Below, piece after piece: positions 61,850 to 64,000 of a DNA stretch of 64,000 nucleotides; the first letter of the stretch is position 1, and every line of letters starts with the position of its first letter. The stretch lies in contig JAEPML010000010.1 of the NCBI GenBank assembly GCA_017643925.1, forward strand, positions 1 through 64,000, read 5' to 3'. Under the pieces are notes generated by a model. The model saw nothing but the letters and a program-made list of their open reading frames with translations, searched no databases and had not been told where the DNA came from. The translations under genes and the position numbers were made by a program. Source of the stretch: Roseibium sp. (lineage in GTDB: Bacteria; Pseudomonadota; Alphaproteobacteria; Rhizobiales; Stappiaceae).

Positions 61850-62617
61850 TCAATCCCTGTAGTCCGGCTCCGTCCGGTCCAGGTCCCGTTTCAGGAAATC
61901 GAAATGGGCATCTCCCATGCCGACATAGGGCCCCCATTCCGCTGCGGTCTTGGCTGCCAGGTTGTCCGACATGATCGCAAGCGGTTGACCCGTGGCATAG
62001 GCTTTCAGAAGCGTCCCGGCTGCGCGTTCGAAGAAGTAGAGATGCTCGAACGCCTCGGCGATAGTCTGGGCTGCGATGGAGACGCCGTGATTGCCCATGA
62101 TCAGCACAGGTTTGTCGCCGAGCGTCTCTGCAATCCGGCGCCCTTCCTCGGCTTCATCCGCCATGCCACCGAACCCGAGATCTATCGCCACTTTGCCGAA
62201 GAACCGCGCCGTGTTGAGGTCGATCGGCTTCATGGTCGGGTCTTGCAGGGTTGCCAGGGCCGTCGCGTTGGGTGGATGACAGTGAAACAGCACCCGGGCC
62301 TTCGGATTGGTGCGATGAACCGTGCCGTGAATGCACCAGGCCGACGGGTCCGGGGCTTCCTCGCTCTCCATGACACTGTCGTCATTTGCATCCAGCAACA
62401 AAAGATCGCTTGCCTTGATTTCCGAAAAATGCCGCCACTTCGGGTTCATCAGGAATTTCGACCCGTCATCGGAAACCGCCGCGCTGAAATGATTGCCAAC
62501 GGATTCATTCCAGCCGAATTTGACGGCCATGCGAAACGCCGCGGCAAGGTCTTCCCGCAAGGTTTGCTCGTTGCGTGATTGCGGTGAACTGAGTGGAATA
62601 TCGATCGTCAAGCTCAT
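61850..62617 (-). CDS. Class II aldolase/adducin family protein
   Basis: A 255-residue zinc-dependent protein. ARVLFHCHPPNATALATLQ supplies the His-x-His metal ligands, VLIMGNHGVSIAAQTIAEAFEHLYFFERAA the third His, and EDLAAAFRMAVKFGWNESVGNHFSAAV is the family N-terminus. Members split sugar phosphates by retro-aldol reaction or act in sugar-acid metabolism. It overlaps the dioxygenase gene by 4 bases, so the two likely work in one pathway. Substrate not known. Confidence 0.88.
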   Translation of the reverse strand: MSLTIDIPLSSPQSRNEQTLREDLAAAFRMAVKFGWNESVGNHFSAAVSDDGSKFLMNPKWRHFSEIKASDLLLLDANDDSVMESEEAPDPSAWCIHGTVHRTNPKARVLFHCHPPNATALATLQDPTMKPIDLNTARFFGKVAIDLGFGGMADEAEEGRRIAETLGDKPVLIMGNHGVSIAAQTIAEAFEHLYFFERAAGTLLKAYATGQPLAIMSDNLAAKTAAEWGPYVGMGDAHFDFLKRDLDRTEPDYRD

Positions 62618-63759
62618 CTGAACCTCCCTTCACCGGACAGCACCCGGTAAGTCGAACGCATCTCACCCCGATCAATGTAACAGCCCCGCAGATGCCGGTC
62701 ACCGCTGGTCGCCGTATAGGCTTCCCGGCCATGAACGATCCGGTGATTGTCAAAAACGATACATTCACCTGCGTTAAGGCGAAAGCGCATAACGTATTTT
62801 TCGTCCTGCATCATGCGCCCGAAACGACAAAAGGCCGGGTAGTACCGATCCAGATCCCGCTGCGGCAGATCGAAGATGTCTGCCTGATGCTGGCTGATGG
62901 TAACGCCGGAAATGTTGCCATATTCATCCAGCTCAATCACCTTCTGCCGCGCTCTCATGTCAAACGAATTATGCTCGCAGTAATAAGGAACCAACGTCTG
63001 GCAAAGCAGTTCGAAATCTTCCGGATGAAGCGCTCGAAAATCTTCCGCAACCGACAGGCCATCGACCAGAAGACTGTTACCGCCCTCTACCGTGTTGGCG
63101 CGGCAATGCAGAAACTGAACGCCCGGTGCGAAGTCTTCCGATGGCAGATCGGTGTGCAGTTCCAGGGCCTTTGACGTAAACGCCAGATTGGTCGGCTCGA
63201 TATGGGTTTTGACTTCGAACACCCGGCCAAAGTAACTCGGGCGGATATGGCCAATCATGTTGGCCGCATCCAGCAGTGCCTCATCCGTATCAGGCAAGCC
63301 GGTAAGAAGAGCAACGCCATCGGTCAACATGGTCTCGATCCAGCGTCGTATATGGTCCTTGCTGCTGTCGAGGTCAGAAAAGGCAAATCTGTCCATTGCT
63401 TCGTAGTGGTTGGAAAACCAGGGTAAGCGTCTGAGGTTCGCGGTGTCCGGCCGTTTGCCGCCGGATGCATAAGCTCTCAGGAACTCGAGGGGATAGCTGC
63501 TTGAATGAGCGCCGTTTTTCCAGCGTACTTCAAGCCGGTCGTTCACGACTGTAGCCTGTTCAGCGCGTGGGTTTCCTGGTTCGGAAAAAATGTCGAAGAC
63601 CCGTTCGCGCGTTTGTTGGTCAAAGGACGACGGACAATTGTCGCGCAGCCAGAAGTAATTGAAATAGGCTGTTTTCCCGTCAAACAATGGCACATTCAGG
63701 CCCGCATCCTCCAAGATCACTCCAGATTCACCGGTGCCGAGCATTATCCCACTCCACAT
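62614..63759 (-). CDS. Gamma-butyrobetaine dioxygenase-like (TauD family) enzyme
   Basis: A 381-residue Fe(II)/2-oxoglutarate oxygenase. The N-terminal 90 residues (FNYFWLRDNCPSSFDQQTRERVFDIFSEP) form the DUF971-like domain of gamma-butyrobetaine and trimethyllysine hydroxylases. The TauD domain has the metal triad in LHTDLPSEDFAPGVQFLHC (His, Asp) and FDNHRIVHGREAY (His), with DRHLRGCYIDRGEM for 2-oxoglutarate. It could make carnitine or a related hydroxy compound. It is the first gene of a two-gene operon with the class II aldolase, suggesting a catabolic route. ATG at 63744 is an alternative start. Confidence 0.85.
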   Translation of the reverse strand: MWSGIMLGTGESGVILEDAGLNVPLFDGKTAYFNYFWLRDNCPSSFDQQTRERVFDIFSEPGNPRAEQATVVNDRLEVRWKNGAHSSSYPLEFLRAYASGGKRPDTANLRRLPWFSNHYEAMDRFAFSDLDSSKDHIRRWIETMLTDGVALLTGLPDTDEALLDAANMIGHIRPSYFGRVFEVKTHIEPTNLAFTSKALELHTDLPSEDFAPGVQFLHCRANTVEGGNSLLVDGLSVAEDFRALHPEDFELLCQTLVPYYCEHNSFDMRARQKVIELDEYGNISGVTISQHQADIFDLPQRDLDRYYPAFCRFGRMMQDEKYVMRFRLNAGECIVFDNHRIVHGREAYTATSGDRHLRGCYIDRGEMRSTYRVLSGEGRFR

Positions 63760-63910
63760 AGCTTAAACAGATCGAAGCCAGCAGCGTCGACAAACCACCG
63801 CATCAACATGCTCACTCCTTTGTATTTGCTGGAAAATGCGCTTGTAATTCCGATTTGAAAAGACGATAAAATCCGAAGTTAACTTTAGAAAAAACTAAAC
63901 TTAATTCCTC

Positions 63911-64000
63911 ATGAAACGTCTCCCTCCTCTTCGGCTTCTAAATGTTTTTGAAACCGTGCAAAGCGCAGGAAGCGTGAAAAGGGCAGCGGCCGAGCTCAAC
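63911..64000 (+). CDS. LysR family regulator, 5' end only
   Basis: The first 30 codons of a rightward gene cut by the window: KRLPPLRLLNVFETVQSAGSVKRAAAELN, the start of a LysR winged helix. It is divergent from the dioxygenase-aldolase operon, so it is the likely regulator of that operon. The 150 bases between them are AT rich and would hold both promoters. Confidence 0.75.
   Translation, partial: MKRLPPLRLLNVFETVQSAGSVKRAAAELN

Overview
The window looks like chromosomal DNA of an alphaproteobacterium of the Hyphomicrobiales (Rhizobiales) type; a Roseibium/Labrenzia-like marine genus is my best guess, from protein style and high GC, not a proven assignment. It has two halves joined at a tRNA-Lys(CTT) gene.

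Positions 1 to about 26016 are the right-hand part of a temperate phage genome whose left end lies outside the window. Reading from the tRNA leftwards: an integration module whose tyrosine integrase carries an in-frame TAG codon; small early genes; an immunity region with a rightward repressor, a leftward Cro-like gene and two promoters of matching operator geometry; a leftward replication module (DnaA-C-like/XRE protein, ParB-like protein, Toprim primase, ATPase/helicase); a three-gene AT-richer cargo block read as a HicA toxin, HicB antitoxin and SecB-like chaperone (a toxin-antitoxin-chaperone, TAC, module); a non-coding region packed with TAACC motifs; and a T7-like (podovirus-type) head and tail operon (small and large terminase, gp13-like protein, head-tail connector, scaffold, capsid, tail tubular proteins A and B).

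Positions 26017 to 64000 are host genes. ilvB and ilvN (branched-chain amino acids) follow a leader peptide rich in Leu, Ile and Val codons and an attenuator. After a 184-bp tandem repeat array come an arylamine N-acetyltransferase, two SRPBCC proteins with a divergent ArsR regulator, serA, a membrane adenylate cyclase, an outer-membrane protein, a frameshifted DUF3626 gene and a stand-alone NRPS adenylation enzyme with a serine-like code. Next are a LysR regulator divergent from a glycerophosphodiesterase and polyamine-type ABC transporter operon; a Zur-box-controlled CobW GTPase with a DUF1826 protein; a GGDEF gene broken by an in-frame TAG; DCC/DUF4166 genes; pdxJ, an HD-domain protein and a LysE exporter; a siderophore-interacting flavoprotein, a YHS-domain protein and a TetR regulator; gatC, a GNAT acetyltransferase and gatA; an L-2-hydroxyglutarate-oxidase-like flavoprotein; an RHH protein; a DJ-1/PfpI protein; a class II aldolase; a gamma-butyrobetaine-dioxygenase-like enzyme; and the first codons of a LysR regulator.

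The most notable signals are the phage-borne HicAB-SecB module, the two matching operator-promoter arrays, the exact 36-bp tandem repeats beside the repressor, the phased TAACC array, the acceptor-stem mismatch in the tRNA at the prophage junction, and three interrupted genes (two by TAG within ACTAG, one by a frameshift at GGGTTTT). All family assignments come from reading motifs by eye; no database search was run.
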